From: Bacteroidales bacterium
Lineage (GTDB): Bacteria; Bacteroidota; Bacteroidia; Bacteroidales; F082
Reading direction: 5' to 3'
DNA: 38,247 bases
Assembly (NCBI GenBank): GCA_017553625.1
Contig: JAFZKP010000026.1
Location: 1-38,247 of the forward strand
The notes under the pieces were generated by a model. The model searched no databases and was not told the origin of the DNA. It worked only from the letters and a program-made list of their open reading frames with translations. A program made the translations under genes and the position numbers. Below, in pieces: positions 31,257 through 38,247 of this stretch; within the stretch, counting starts at the first letter, position 1; each line of letters opens with the position of its first letter.

Positions 31257-34200
31257 ATGAAGTTCAAATTTAAAATACAACAATATCAATCCGATGCGGT
31301 AGAAAATACCGTGGCGGTGTTTGCCGGGCAACCTTCGCGCGACGCATTTGAATACAAACGCGACCTTGGTAAAAAGATGGCAGGAAAATTAGCCTTCGAG
31401 GAAGACTATTCAGGCTATCGAAACAACGATATTGAGCTTGACAACGGACAGCTGCTCGACAATATCCATAAGATTCAGGAAACACAGGATATAAAGCTAT
31501 CGCCAAAGCTGGTGAGCGATTTGGGAAAACTGGGGCTTGATATAGAGATGGAAACAGGTACCGGCAAGACCTACGTTTATATCAAAACCATGTTTGAGCT
31601 AAATAAGCGATATGGCTGGAACAAGTTCATCGTCGTGGTGCCATCGATAGCTATCCGTGAGGGTGTGAACAAGAGCTTCACGATGCTTGAAGACCACTTT
31701 ATGGAGCACTATGGAAAGAAAGCACGCTACTTCATATACAACTCGTCGAATTTGCAGCTGCTGGACTCATACTCGAGCGATGCCGGAATAAACGTGATGA
31801 TTATCAACACTCAGGCTTTTGCGAAAGATTTGAATGAAGATAAAAAGACAAAAGCCGGACTGATTATCTATTCGGAACGTGACGACTTCGGTAGCCGCCG
31901 ACCTATTGATGTGATATCGGCAAACCGTCCGATCATAATAATGGACGAGCCTCAGAAGATGGAAGGACAGGCGACACAGACAGCATTGAAACGATTCAAT
32001 CCACTGTTTGTGCTCTATTATTCGGCAACACACAAAACGCAGCATAACTGCATTTATGCACTCGATGCGCTTGATGCCTATAAACAGAAACTTGTTAAGA
32101 AGATTCAAGTGAAAGGTTTTGAGGTGAAAAACCTCAGAGGCACAAGCTCATACTTGTATTTGGACGACATTATTCTGTCGAAAAACCAGCCTCCAATGGT
32201 AAGACTGGAGCTGGAAATAGAGACCAAATCGGGCGTGAAGAAGATGATGAAGAAACTGGGGCAAGGCGACAGCTTGTATAGCGAATCTGGCCTGCGTGAA
32301 TACAAAGATTTTACCATTTCAGATATTGACGCTTTCCATAACACTGTTACATTCCTCAATGGAGTGAAGATTGCCAAAGGTGAAGTGTATGGCAACAGCA
32401 GCGAGGAAGCGATGCAGCGAGTTCAGATCAGAGAAACCATAGCGTCGCACTTTGAAAAGGAACGTGATTTGTTTAAACGAGGCATAAAAACACTGTCGCT
32501 GTTCTTTATCGACGAAGTGGCTCATTACAAAGGATACGATGACGAAGGCGAAGAGATACATGGTCCATTCTGGAAGATATTTGAAGAAGAATATACAAGG
32601 ATACTGAATGAAAACATCTCGTTGTTTGAAGACGACTATCAGAAATATCTGCTTCAGTTTGACGCTTCGCAAGTGCACAAAGGCTATTTCTCAATCGACA
32701 AGAAAGGCCGTGCAGTGAATAGCGAACTTCGCAGAGGCAGCGATATGTCGGATGATATTTCGGCATACGATCTTATCTTGAAAAACAAGGAGAGACTGTT
32801 AAGCTTTGAGGAGCCAACCAGATTTATCTTTTCACATTCAGCATTGAGAGAAGGCTGGGACAACCCGAATGTATTCCAGATCTGTACCTTGCGTCACGCA
32901 GCATCAGCTATTGCAAAACGTCAGGAAGTGGGACGTGGTTTGCGTATCTGCGTGGATAAGAATGGTAACCGAATGGATTTGGAGGAGCTGGGAGAAGACA
33001 TGGTGCAAGACATCAACAAACTTACAGTAATCGCCAATGAGAGCTACAAGACATTTGTGGCTGACCTTCAGAGAGAGACGAAAGAAGCTTTGCGTGAACG
33101 CCCGAACAAAGCCACTCCAGAATATTTCCAAGGGAAAATCATTACTTTGGAAGGCGAAAAATACACTTTGGATGCTCGGGATGCAACGGCTATTTGTGGT
33201 TGGCTGGCAATGAACGAATATACCAACGAGTCGAACCAGATTACACAGGCATTTAAAGACGACCTGCAAAAAGGTGAATTGCCACCAATGGGTAAGAAGC
33301 TGGCTGGCAAGGAAGACCAGATTATAACGCTCATCAAGGCATTGTTCGACGACAGCATTACTGTTGAAGACATGATTGAAAACGGTAACGCGTCGGCTGA
33401 AGCGACAAACAAACTCAACGAGAACTTTAAGAGAAAAGAATTCCAGGCACTCTGGAATGAAATCAACCACAAATATGTTTACACCGTTCATTACGACAGC
33501 AACGAATTGATTGAAAAAGCAGTGTCGGCTATCGACAGAGAGCTTATAGTGACGGAGCTGAAGTATGTGATGACGGTGGGTGATCAGGAATCGGTTGACA
33601 CCTTTGGAGACACCAAGACCAGCACCAAAAAACTGGGGACAGTGAGCACATCGACGGTGAAATATGACCTTGTGGGCGAAGTGGCAAAGAGAACCACGCT
33701 CACCAGAAAGACTGTGGCGACAATCCTGAAGAAGATAAAACCTATCAAGCTGGCTATGTTCCGCAATAATCCTGAAGAATTTATCAAGAATGTGAGCCAT
33801 ATCATTAAGAATGAGAAGGCGACAATGATTGTGGAGCATATTGAATACAATCAGATTGACCAAACATACGACAGCGAAATCTTTACACAGGAGAAGCACA
33901 TGCAGAATGTCGGGAAATCGTATCCATCGAAGAAACACATCATGGATTATGTTTTTGCCGATTCAGATGGCGAGCGAGAATTTGCAAAAGACATGGATGC
34001 GGCAACAGAGGTGTGCGTTTATGCCAAGTTGCCACGTTCGTTCCAAATTCCTACACCAGTTGGAAACTATGCTCCAGACTGGGCCATTGCATTCAACAAA
34101 GGAACAGTAAAACATGTGTTCTTTATTGCTGAGACTAAGGGTACAATGGATTCAATACAAATCAATAAAATTGAAGATGCCAAAATAAACTGTGCCGATA

Positions 34201-34292
34201 AACTCTTCAATAATCTTTCAACATCAAATATCCGATACCACAAGGTGAATAATTACCAGACTATGCTGGATATTATGAAGGCAATGGACTAA
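31257..34292 (+). CDS. res: Type III restriction enzyme Res subunit (helicase-nuclease)
   Basis: A 1011-residue ATP-dependent restriction subunit. Motifs: Walker A METGTGKT (98-105), DEAD-like box DEPQ (230-233), SATHKTQHN (motif III), REGWDNPNVFQI and motif VI QEVGRGLR (556-563). The C-terminal nuclease domain keeps a PD-(D/E)XK core, APDW (Asp941) followed by AETK (Glu959-Lys961), so the enzyme looks intact. Start ATG 31257 (MKFKFKIQQYQSDAV) is the family's normal N-terminus; an upstream ATG at 31236 lies inside the Abi gene. With Mod it would recognise an asymmetric site and cleave after ATP-driven communication along DNA. Moderate GC content, unlike the Abi gene before it. Confidence 0.94.
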   Translation: MKFKFKIQQYQSDAVENTVAVFAGQPSRDAFEYKRDLGKKMAGKLAFEEDYSGYRNNDIELDNGQLLDNIHKIQETQDIKLSPKLVSDLGKLGLDIEMETGTGKTYVYIKTMFELNKRYGWNKFIVVVPSIAIREGVNKSFTMLEDHFMEHYGKKARYFIYNSSNLQLLDSYSSDAGINVMIINTQAFAKDLNEDKKTKAGLIIYSERDDFGSRRPIDVISANRPIIIMDEPQKMEGQATQTALKRFNPLFVLYYSATHKTQHNCIYALDALDAYKQKLVKKIQVKGFEVKNLRGTSSYLYLDDIILSKNQPPMVRLELEIETKSGVKKMMKKLGQGDSLYSESGLREYKDFTISDIDAFHNTVTFLNGVKIAKGEVYGNSSEEAMQRVQIRETIASHFEKERDLFKRGIKTLSLFFIDEVAHYKGYDDEGEEIHGPFWKIFEEEYTRILNENISLFEDDYQKYLLQFDASQVHKGYFSIDKKGRAVNSELRRGSDMSDDISAYDLILKNKERLLSFEEPTRFIFSHSALREGWDNPNVFQICTLRHAASAIAKRQEVGRGLRICVDKNGNRMDLEELGEDMVQDINKLTVIANESYKTFVADLQRETKEALRERPNKATPEYFQGKIITLEGEKYTLDARDATAICGWLAMNEYTNESNQITQAFKDDLQKGELPPMGKKLAGKEDQIITLIKALFDDSITVEDMIENGNASAEATNKLNENFKRKEFQALWNEINHKYVYTVHYDSNELIEKAVSAIDRELIVTELKYVMTVGDQESVDTFGDTKTSTKKLGTVSTSTVKYDLVGEVAKRTTLTRKTVATILKKIKPIKLAMFRNNPEEFIKNVSHIIKNEKATMIVEHIEYNQIDQTYDSEIFTQEKHMQNVGKSYPSKKHIMDYVFADSDGEREFAKDMDAATEVCVYAKLPRSFQIPTPVGNYAPDWAIAFNKGTVKHVFFIAETKGTMDSIQINKIEDAKINCADKLFNNLSTSNIRYHKVNNYQTMLDIMKAMD

Positions 34293-34319
34293 ATTGCGGA
34301 GATTTTATGACGATTTTTT

Positions 34320-34378
34320 GAAATTGATGTCTTGGCTTCGCCCCCTCGTCGCTCTGCGGTGCGTGGGGAGGACCCGAT
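34320..34378. other. GC-rich patch downstream of res
   Basis: Between res and the convergent XRE gene, a short stretch has CCCCCTCG and GTGGGGAG words able to pair weakly, in otherwise AT-rich DNA. It may be a dispersed repeat or a terminator-like hairpin without a T run. Confidence in a function is low. Confidence 0.25.
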
Positions 34379-34386
34379 TGCAACTA

Positions 34387-34722
34387 TCACGAAAACTCAT
34401 ACTGCAAAATGGCAATGTTCAAGGCTTCCTCAAGCTTGCAGATTGTCTCAAGTGATAGATTTTCCTCGCCTTTAAGCAAACGCGACACATATTGTGGCGA
34501 GCATTCCATCCTTTCGGTCAACTCCTGCCGGGATATGTTCTGGTATTTCATCGCCATAGCGGTTTTGATGGCAATCTTTCTTGAATACTTCAGCCATCCC
34601 TGCGATTTTGCGGTTTGATAAACAGCTTCTTTTTCACGCCATTCCGATGATGTCGGTGACTGATATCGACTCAATCTTTCTATCGCTTCTTCATGTGTCA
34701 TATTGTTGCTTATAAAAGTCAT
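34387..34722 (-). CDS. XRE-family helix-turn-helix regulator
   Basis: A 111-residue protein with an XRE/Cro-type helix-turn-helix in the C-terminal half: KIAIKTAMAMKYQNISRQELTERMECSPQYVSRLLKGEENLSLETICKLEEAL. The N-terminus (MTHEEAIERL...SSEWREKEAVYQ) resembles antitoxin-like regulators, but no toxin gene is adjacent on this strand. The start may be 34722 or the in-frame ATG at 34701 (MTHEEA). It lies convergent to res and divergent from the Fic gene, so it may regulate the Fic gene through the shared 214-nt spacer; this is an inference. Confidence 0.85.
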   Translation of the reverse strand: MTFISNNMTHEEAIERLSRYQSPTSSEWREKEAVYQTAKSQGWLKYSRKIAIKTAMAMKYQNISRQELTERMECSPQYVSRLLKGEENLSLETICKLEEALNIAILQYEFS

Positions 34723-34936
34723 AACCTAAAAATTTGATAATGCAAAATAATGAAAAAAAACGATACACGCAACCTAAAAGGTGCACTTTTATATAAAAAT
34801 GTGATTTTTCTGTGCGAGAAGTGTCGGAAAGTTTAACGACAAAGGAAACTTATCTGCATTTCAAAAAAACTTCAAACTTCAAACTCTACACTCCAAACTT
34901 TTTACTATCTTTGCAGTTTGAATTATTGTAAAACAA
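34723..34936. promoter_or_regulatory. Divergent spacer with -7 element of the fic gene
   Basis: This AT-rich 214-nt spacer lies between XRE and fic genes. TATCTTTG at 34906-34913 matches TAnnTTTG, 23 nt before the fic ATG. Short direct repeats CTTCAAA occur at 34871-34883. No operator palindrome was recognised. Confidence 0.5.
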
Positions 34937-35968
34937 ATGAAGCAGGAGTTGGCCGATAAGTTGTTGAATGTGCTCAATGAATACAAAACACTGGGCATCA
35001 CAGAACAGATAGACTATCAGAAGTTCTATCTGTACTCGATTATTACCCATTCGACAGCTATCGAAGGCTCAACAGTTACTGAAGTGGAAGCACAGCTTCT
35101 GTTCGACGAGGGCATCACCAGCAGCAAAAGAACCATGATGGAGCAGATGATGAACCTCGACCTTAAAGCTGCATACGAGCATTCAATGAAATTGGCAGGA
35201 CAGCATACCGATTTTTCTTTGGATATGCTGAAGAATATATCAGCTATCGTTATGAAAAACACTGGAGGCCAATATAATACTGCACAAGGGAGTTTCGATG
35301 CGTCGAAAGGCGATTTCCGTTTGTTAGGTGTCACTGCCGGTATTGGCGGTCCGTCTTATATGGATTATCATAAAGTTCCTGCTAAACTTATGGAATTTTG
35401 TCAGCAGATGAATGATAACCGTCGTCAACTAATTGATAAAAATGATATAATATCACAATATATTATTAGTTTTGATGCACATTATCAATTGGTTACAATT
35501 CATCCTTGGGTAGATGGCAACGGCAGAATGTCGCGTCTTGTTATGAATCATCTGCAATATGAATTCGGATTGGTTCCTGTAAAGGTTGTCAAGGAAGATA
35601 AAGCCGAATACATACAATCACTTATCGATTCGAGATATTTGGAGTCACCTGAACCTTTCCGCGAATTTATGTTTCAGGAACACATCAAAAATCTTAGTAA
35701 AGAGATTGACGCGCATAAAAAATCCTTGGCTTCTGACCCGATAAATGTCAAATTTGACCCGATAAAAGCATTCTCTGACCCGATAACTGACCGTTTATAT
35801 AAAGAAGTGCTGTCAAACAACAGCCTTAATTATTCTGAATATGCAAAATTGCTTGGTGTTTCGGAGGCTACAGTGAAACGTCGTCTTGGAGAATTGAAGA
35901 ATCAAGGTGTGATTGTCAGAGTTGGAAGTAATAAAACCGGACATTGGGAAATAATAAAAGATAATTAA
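34937..35968 (+). CDS. Fic family protein with C-terminal winged helix
   Basis: A 343-residue Fic protein. The Fic motif is HPWVDGNGR (from His189), where the common HPF is HPW; catalytic His and the GNGR anion-binding loop are present. The inhibitory motif STAIEG (Ser39, Glu43) lies before the Fic core, which is the class II arrangement, so activity is probably self-inhibited. Residues 266-286 are three 7-residue DPI repeats, followed by a winged-helix domain (YSEYAKLLGVSEATVKRRLGELKNQGVI). Most Fic proteins transfer AMP to hydroxyl groups of target proteins; targets here are unknown. Class II Fic proteins of this layout are widespread and are not necessarily defence genes. Confidence 0.92.
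   Translation: MKQELADKLLNVLNEYKTLGITEQIDYQKFYLYSIITHSTAIEGSTVTEVEAQLLFDEGITSSKRTMMEQMMNLDLKAAYEHSMKLAGQHTDFSLDMLKNISAIVMKNTGGQYNTAQGSFDASKGDFRLLGVTAGIGGPSYMDYHKVPAKLMEFCQQMNDNRRQLIDKNDIISQYIISFDAHYQLVTIHPWVDGNGRMSRLVMNHLQYEFGLVPVKVVKEDKAEYIQSLIDSRYLESPEPFREFMFQEHIKNLSKEIDAHKKSLASDPINVKFDPIKAFSDPITDRLYKEVLSNNSLNYSEYAKLLGVSEATVKRRLGELKNQGVIVRVGSNKTGHWEIIKDN
35734..35786 (+). repeat. 21-nt tandem repeats in the Fic linker
   Basis: TGACCCGATAA occurs at 35734, 35755 and 35776, exactly 21 nt apart, encoding three copies of a 7-residue unit with Asp-Pro-Ile. The repeats lie between the Fic core and the winged helix and could vary in number by slippage. Confidence 0.85.
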
Positions 35969-35993
35969 ATAATATCAATAAATTATACTAAAT

Positions 35994-37694
35994 ATGAAAC
36001 AGCTTATCGAATGTGTTCCGAATATCAGCGAAGGTCGCGATATGAACATCATCAATCAGGTGACTGCCGAGATCGAAAAGGTTGAAGGCGTGAAATTGTT
36101 GGACGTTGACCCGGGTGCGACGACAAACCGTACCGTCATCACTTTTGTGGGCGAGCCGGAAAACGTGTGCGAAGCCGCATTCCGCGTGGTGAAGAAGGCT
36201 GCCGAGCTTATCGACATGCGTAACCATCACGGCGACCACCCGCGCCAGGGTGCAACAGACGTTTGCCCTCTCATCCCGATTTCAAACATCACAATGGACG
36301 AGGTGGTTGTTTACGCCCGTAACCTCGCAAAACGCTTCGGCGAAGAGCTCAATATCCCGATTTACTGCTACGAAGAGGCCGCTTTCCAGCCAAAACGTAA
36401 GAATTTGGCTTACTGCCGCACAGGCGAATACGAGTCATTGTCGAGCCGTCTCGGAACAGAAGAATGGAAACCTGATTTCGGTCCGAACGAATGGAACGAG
36501 CACGTGGCACAGACTGGCGCTACACAGGTCGGAGCCCGCGACTTCCTCATCGCAATCAACTATAACCTCAACACCACTTCGACACGCCGCGCCAACGCCA
36601 TCGCTTTCGACGTGCGCGAGAAAGGCCGTCCGAAGAGAGTGGGACCGAAGGTCACCGACAAGCCGATGAAAGACGAAAACGGCAACACCATCATGATTCC
36701 TGGCACTCTGAAGAGCACCAAGGCTATCGGCTGGTTTATCGAGGAATACGGCATCGCCCAGGTTTCAATGAACATCACAAACATCAACGTTTCACCGGTT
36801 CACGTCTGTTTCGACGAGGTGTGCGCTAAGGCTGCAGCTCGTGGCGTGCGCGTGACGGGCTGTGAAATTGTTGGTTTGATTCCTAAGAAGGTGCTCATCG
36901 ACGCAGGTAAGTATTATCTTGCAAAACAGCAGCGTTCACTGGGTGTCAGCGAGGATGAAATCATGAAGATTGCTATCAAGTCGATGGGTCTCGATGATCT
37001 GAAGCCATTCAATCCTAAGGAAAAAGTCATAGAATTCCTTATCGAAGACATGACACAGAAGAAGCTTGTCGACATGACTTGCACAGGCTTTGCCAACGAG
37101 ACAGCCAGCGAGAGTCCGGCTCCAGGTGGCGGTTCAATCTCGGCTTACATGGGCGCTCTCGGCGCAGCATTGGCAACAATGGTGGCTAACCTTTCATCGC
37201 ACAAACCGGGTTGGGACGACCGTTGGGAAGAGTTCTCGAAGGTTGCTGAAAGAGGTCAAGTCCTTAAAGATCAGTTACTTGATTTGGTTGACGAAGATAC
37301 AAACGCATTCAACAAGATTATGGCTGCATTGCAGATGCCTAAGAAGACCGACGCTGACAAGGCTGCTCGTATGGAAGCTCTCGAATTAGCTTCGCAGTAT
37401 GCAACAAAGGTGCCTTTCAAGACCATGAATGTGGCATTTGAGGCATTCGACATCGTTGAGGCGATGGCAAAGACAGGCAATCCTGCATCAGTTTCTGACG
37501 CTGGTGTCGGTGCATTGTGCTGCAGAAGTGCTGTCATGGGTGCATATCTCAACGTGAAAATCAACGCCGCTGGACTGAAGGACAGAGCATTTGCCGATAA
37601 AATTGTCGCCGACGGCGCAAAGATTGAGGCTGCTGCCATCAAGAAAGAAGCGGAAATCCTTGAAGTTGTCAACAAAATTATCAATAAGGAATAA
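35994..37694 (+). CDS. ftcD: Bifunctional glutamate formiminotransferase / formimino-THF cyclodeaminase
   Basis: The enzyme transfers the formimino group from formiminoglutamate (the product of HutI) to tetrahydrofolate and then releases ammonia to form methenyl-THF. The 566-residue protein joins both domains: residues 1-330 are the formiminotransferase (QLIECVPNISEGRD, NHHGDHPRQGATDVCPLIP, GARDFLIAINYNLNT), and residues about 350-566 are the cyclodeaminase (TASESPAPGGGSISAYMGALGAAL, NPASVSDAGVGAL). Length is that of the fused animal-like form, also common in Bacteroidota. The gene starts 25 nt after the fic stop; no promoter match was seen, so it might be expressed from upstream. It is functionally tied to hutI, 14 kb upstream. 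Confidence 0.95.
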   Translation: MKQLIECVPNISEGRDMNIINQVTAEIEKVEGVKLLDVDPGATTNRTVITFVGEPENVCEAAFRVVKKAAELIDMRNHHGDHPRQGATDVCPLIPISNITMDEVVVYARNLAKRFGEELNIPIYCYEEAAFQPKRKNLAYCRTGEYESLSSRLGTEEWKPDFGPNEWNEHVAQTGATQVGARDFLIAINYNLNTTSTRRANAIAFDVREKGRPKRVGPKVTDKPMKDENGNTIMIPGTLKSTKAIGWFIEEYGIAQVSMNITNINVSPVHVCFDEVCAKAAARGVRVTGCEIVGLIPKKVLIDAGKYYLAKQQRSLGVSEDEIMKIAIKSMGLDDLKPFNPKEKVIEFLIEDMTQKKLVDMTCTGFANETASESPAPGGGSISAYMGALGAALATMVANLSSHKPGWDDRWEEFSKVAERGQVLKDQLLDLVDEDTNAFNKIMAALQMPKKTDADKAARMEALELASQYATKVPFKTMNVAFEAFDIVEAMAKTGNPASVSDAGVGALCCRSAVMGAYLNVKINAAGLKDRAFADKIVADGAKIEAAAIKKEAEILEVVNKIINKE

Positions 37695-37785
37695 TTTAAC
37701 TTATTGTTAATCAGATAATTAAAATATTTTTAAAGTTGATAAAATTTTTGACTGAAAAATATTGTAATGTATTTAAAAAAAATGT

Positions 37786-37793
37786 ATTTTTGC
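37786..37793 (+). promoter_or_regulatory. -7 element of the rpmG unit
   Basis: TATTTTTG matches TAnnTTTG; ATTG at 37762-37765, 20 nt upstream, is a fair -33 box. The start at 37820 follows after a short leader that contains GAAAGGA before the ATG. Confidence 0.6.
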
Positions 37794-37819
37794 AGTCCGA
37801 AATTTGAAAGGATAAGAAT

Positions 37820-38008
37820 ATGTCAAAGAAAGTTAAAGACGCACGCGTACAAGTGATTTTGGAGTGCACAGAGCAAAAGGCAACAGGCATCCCGGGAACT
37901 TCTCGTTACGTTACTACAAAGAACAAGAAGAACACCCCAGAGAGATTGGAACTCATGAAATACAATCCAATCCTTAAGAAAATGACCTTACACAAAGAAA
38001 TTAAATAA
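37820..38008 (+). CDS. rpmG: 50S ribosomal protein L33
   Basis: A 62-residue ribosomal protein bL33: [49 protein letters not shown] is the complete family pattern. Only one cysteine is present, so this is the zinc-free (C-minus) form. In many Bacteroidota rpmB (L28) precedes it; here ftcD does, with a promoter in between. The DUF4295 gene follows 10 nt downstream. Confidence 0.96.
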   Translation: MSKKVKDARVQVILECTEQKATGIPGTSRYVTTKNKKNTPERLELMKYNPILKKMTLHKEIK

Positions 38009-38018
38009 CAATTAGGAT

Positions 38019-38171
38019 ATGGCAAAGAAGGTAGTTGCATCATTGCACACAGCTGGTAAGGAATTCACGAAGGTCATCAAAATGAAGAAATCAGAGAAGA
38101 CTGGTGCTTACTATTTTGAAGAGACCATCGTCCCGATTGACCAGGCACAAGAATTCATCGCAAAGAACTAA
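38019..38171 (+). CDS. DUF4295 family small basic protein
   Basis: A 50-residue basic protein starting MAKKVVASLHTAGKEFTKV and ending QAQEFIAKN, the pattern of the DUF4295 family, which is restricted to Bacteroidota and usually lies directly after rpmG. Its genomic position suggests a ribosome-associated role. It ends about 26 nt before a terminator. Confidence 0.88.
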   Translation: MAKKVVASLHTAGKEFTKVIKMKKSEKTGAYYFEETIVPIDQAQEFIAKN

Positions 38172-38197
38172 TATAGTTTTTTGAATTGATTTAGAAT

Positions 38198-38227
38198 AGC
38201 TTTCCCGTTTCGGCGGGAGAGCTTTTT
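38198..38227 (+). terminator. Intrinsic terminator after the rpmG unit
   Basis: AGCTTTCCCG (38198-38207) pairs with CGGGAGAGCT (38214-38223) over 10 bp with one G-T pair, loop TTTCGG, followed by a T run to 38227. It closes the rpmG-DUF4295 transcript. Confidence 0.85.
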
Positions 38228-38247
38228 GTGGTTTAAGCCCGCGCAGA

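Noticed and set aside
32904-33938. Minus-strand open frame (344 codons) opposite res
   Set aside because: It is antisense to conserved helicase motifs, with odd composition and no family pattern.
22163-35968. Island as an integrative element or prophage
   Set aside because: No integrase, transposase, relaxase, phage structural gene or tRNA attachment site is visible apart from one decayed toxin-like fragment.
22161-35975. Possible direct repeat flanking the island (AATTAAATTATAT at 22161, AATTAAATAATAT at 35963)
   Set aside because: 12 of 13 bases agree and both cover a stop codon, but the sequence is pure AT and such matches are expected by chance; no integrase is present.

Overview
The window looks like chromosomal DNA of a member of the Bacteroidota, most likely the order Bacteroidales. 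The reasons are these: many genes are preceded by the Bacteroidota sigma-factor -7 element TAnnTTTG, three of them with a well-spaced TTTG -33 box; Shine-Dalgarno sequences are mostly weak; a TonB-dependent receptor with an N-terminal carboxypeptidase-regulatory-like domain is present; RseC lies close to RnfB; the last two genes are rpmG and a DUF4295 gene, a pair typical of this phylum. I see no tRNA, rRNA, CRISPR array, integrase or transposase.

Region by region. (1) 27-3333: rnfB and rseC, both on the minus strand, are separated by a plus-strand secreted-protein gene. (2) 3393-11519, plus strand: a YihY membrane protein, glycerol-3-phosphate dehydrogenase, a polysaccharide flippase, a TonB receptor with a periplasmic HMA-type metal-binding protein, a family-4 glycosyltransferase and a zinc-ribbon methyltransferase. 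Three copies of a hairpin-forming repeat made of 8-nt units (R1-R3) sit exactly at the gene junctions of this block. (3) 11691-19168: delta-1-pyrroline-5-carboxylate dehydrogenase, an orphan adenine methyltransferase gene carrying three palindromic in-frame inserts, an NlpC/P60 hydrolase, a 7TM-HD c-di-AMP phosphodiesterase, WbqC and a thioredoxin lipoprotein. (4) 19256-22166: a bacterial deoxyhypusine-synthase-like gene tightly coupled to imidazolonepropionase (hutI) and a small outer-membrane protein. (5) 22163-35968: a defence island. (6) 35994-37694: formiminotransferase-cyclodeaminase (ftcD), the next step-group of histidine degradation after hutI, then rpmG and a DUF4295 protein at the window end.

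The defence island is the most notable part. One promoter (22579-22610) and a strong ribosome site precede a collinear operon: a SNF2-type ATPase with a PLD-like N-terminus, a DUF4391 protein, a nuclease-like DUF4365-type gene split by one in-frame TAA, a type III Mod methyltransferase, an Abi C-terminal-type abortive-infection protein and a type III Res translocase-nuclease. XRE and Fic genes follow. Base composition changes sharply inside the operon: the two helicase genes and the Mod C-terminus are moderately GC-rich, while the middle part and the Abi gene are very AT-rich, as expected if the specificity and accessory part was exchanged as a cassette. The island sits between hutI and ftcD, so it probably interrupts a histidine-utilisation cluster. 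Histidine degradation (HutI, FtcD), proline/glutamate metabolism (PruA) and the Rnf complex fit an amino-acid-using anaerobe, but that lifestyle is an inference.
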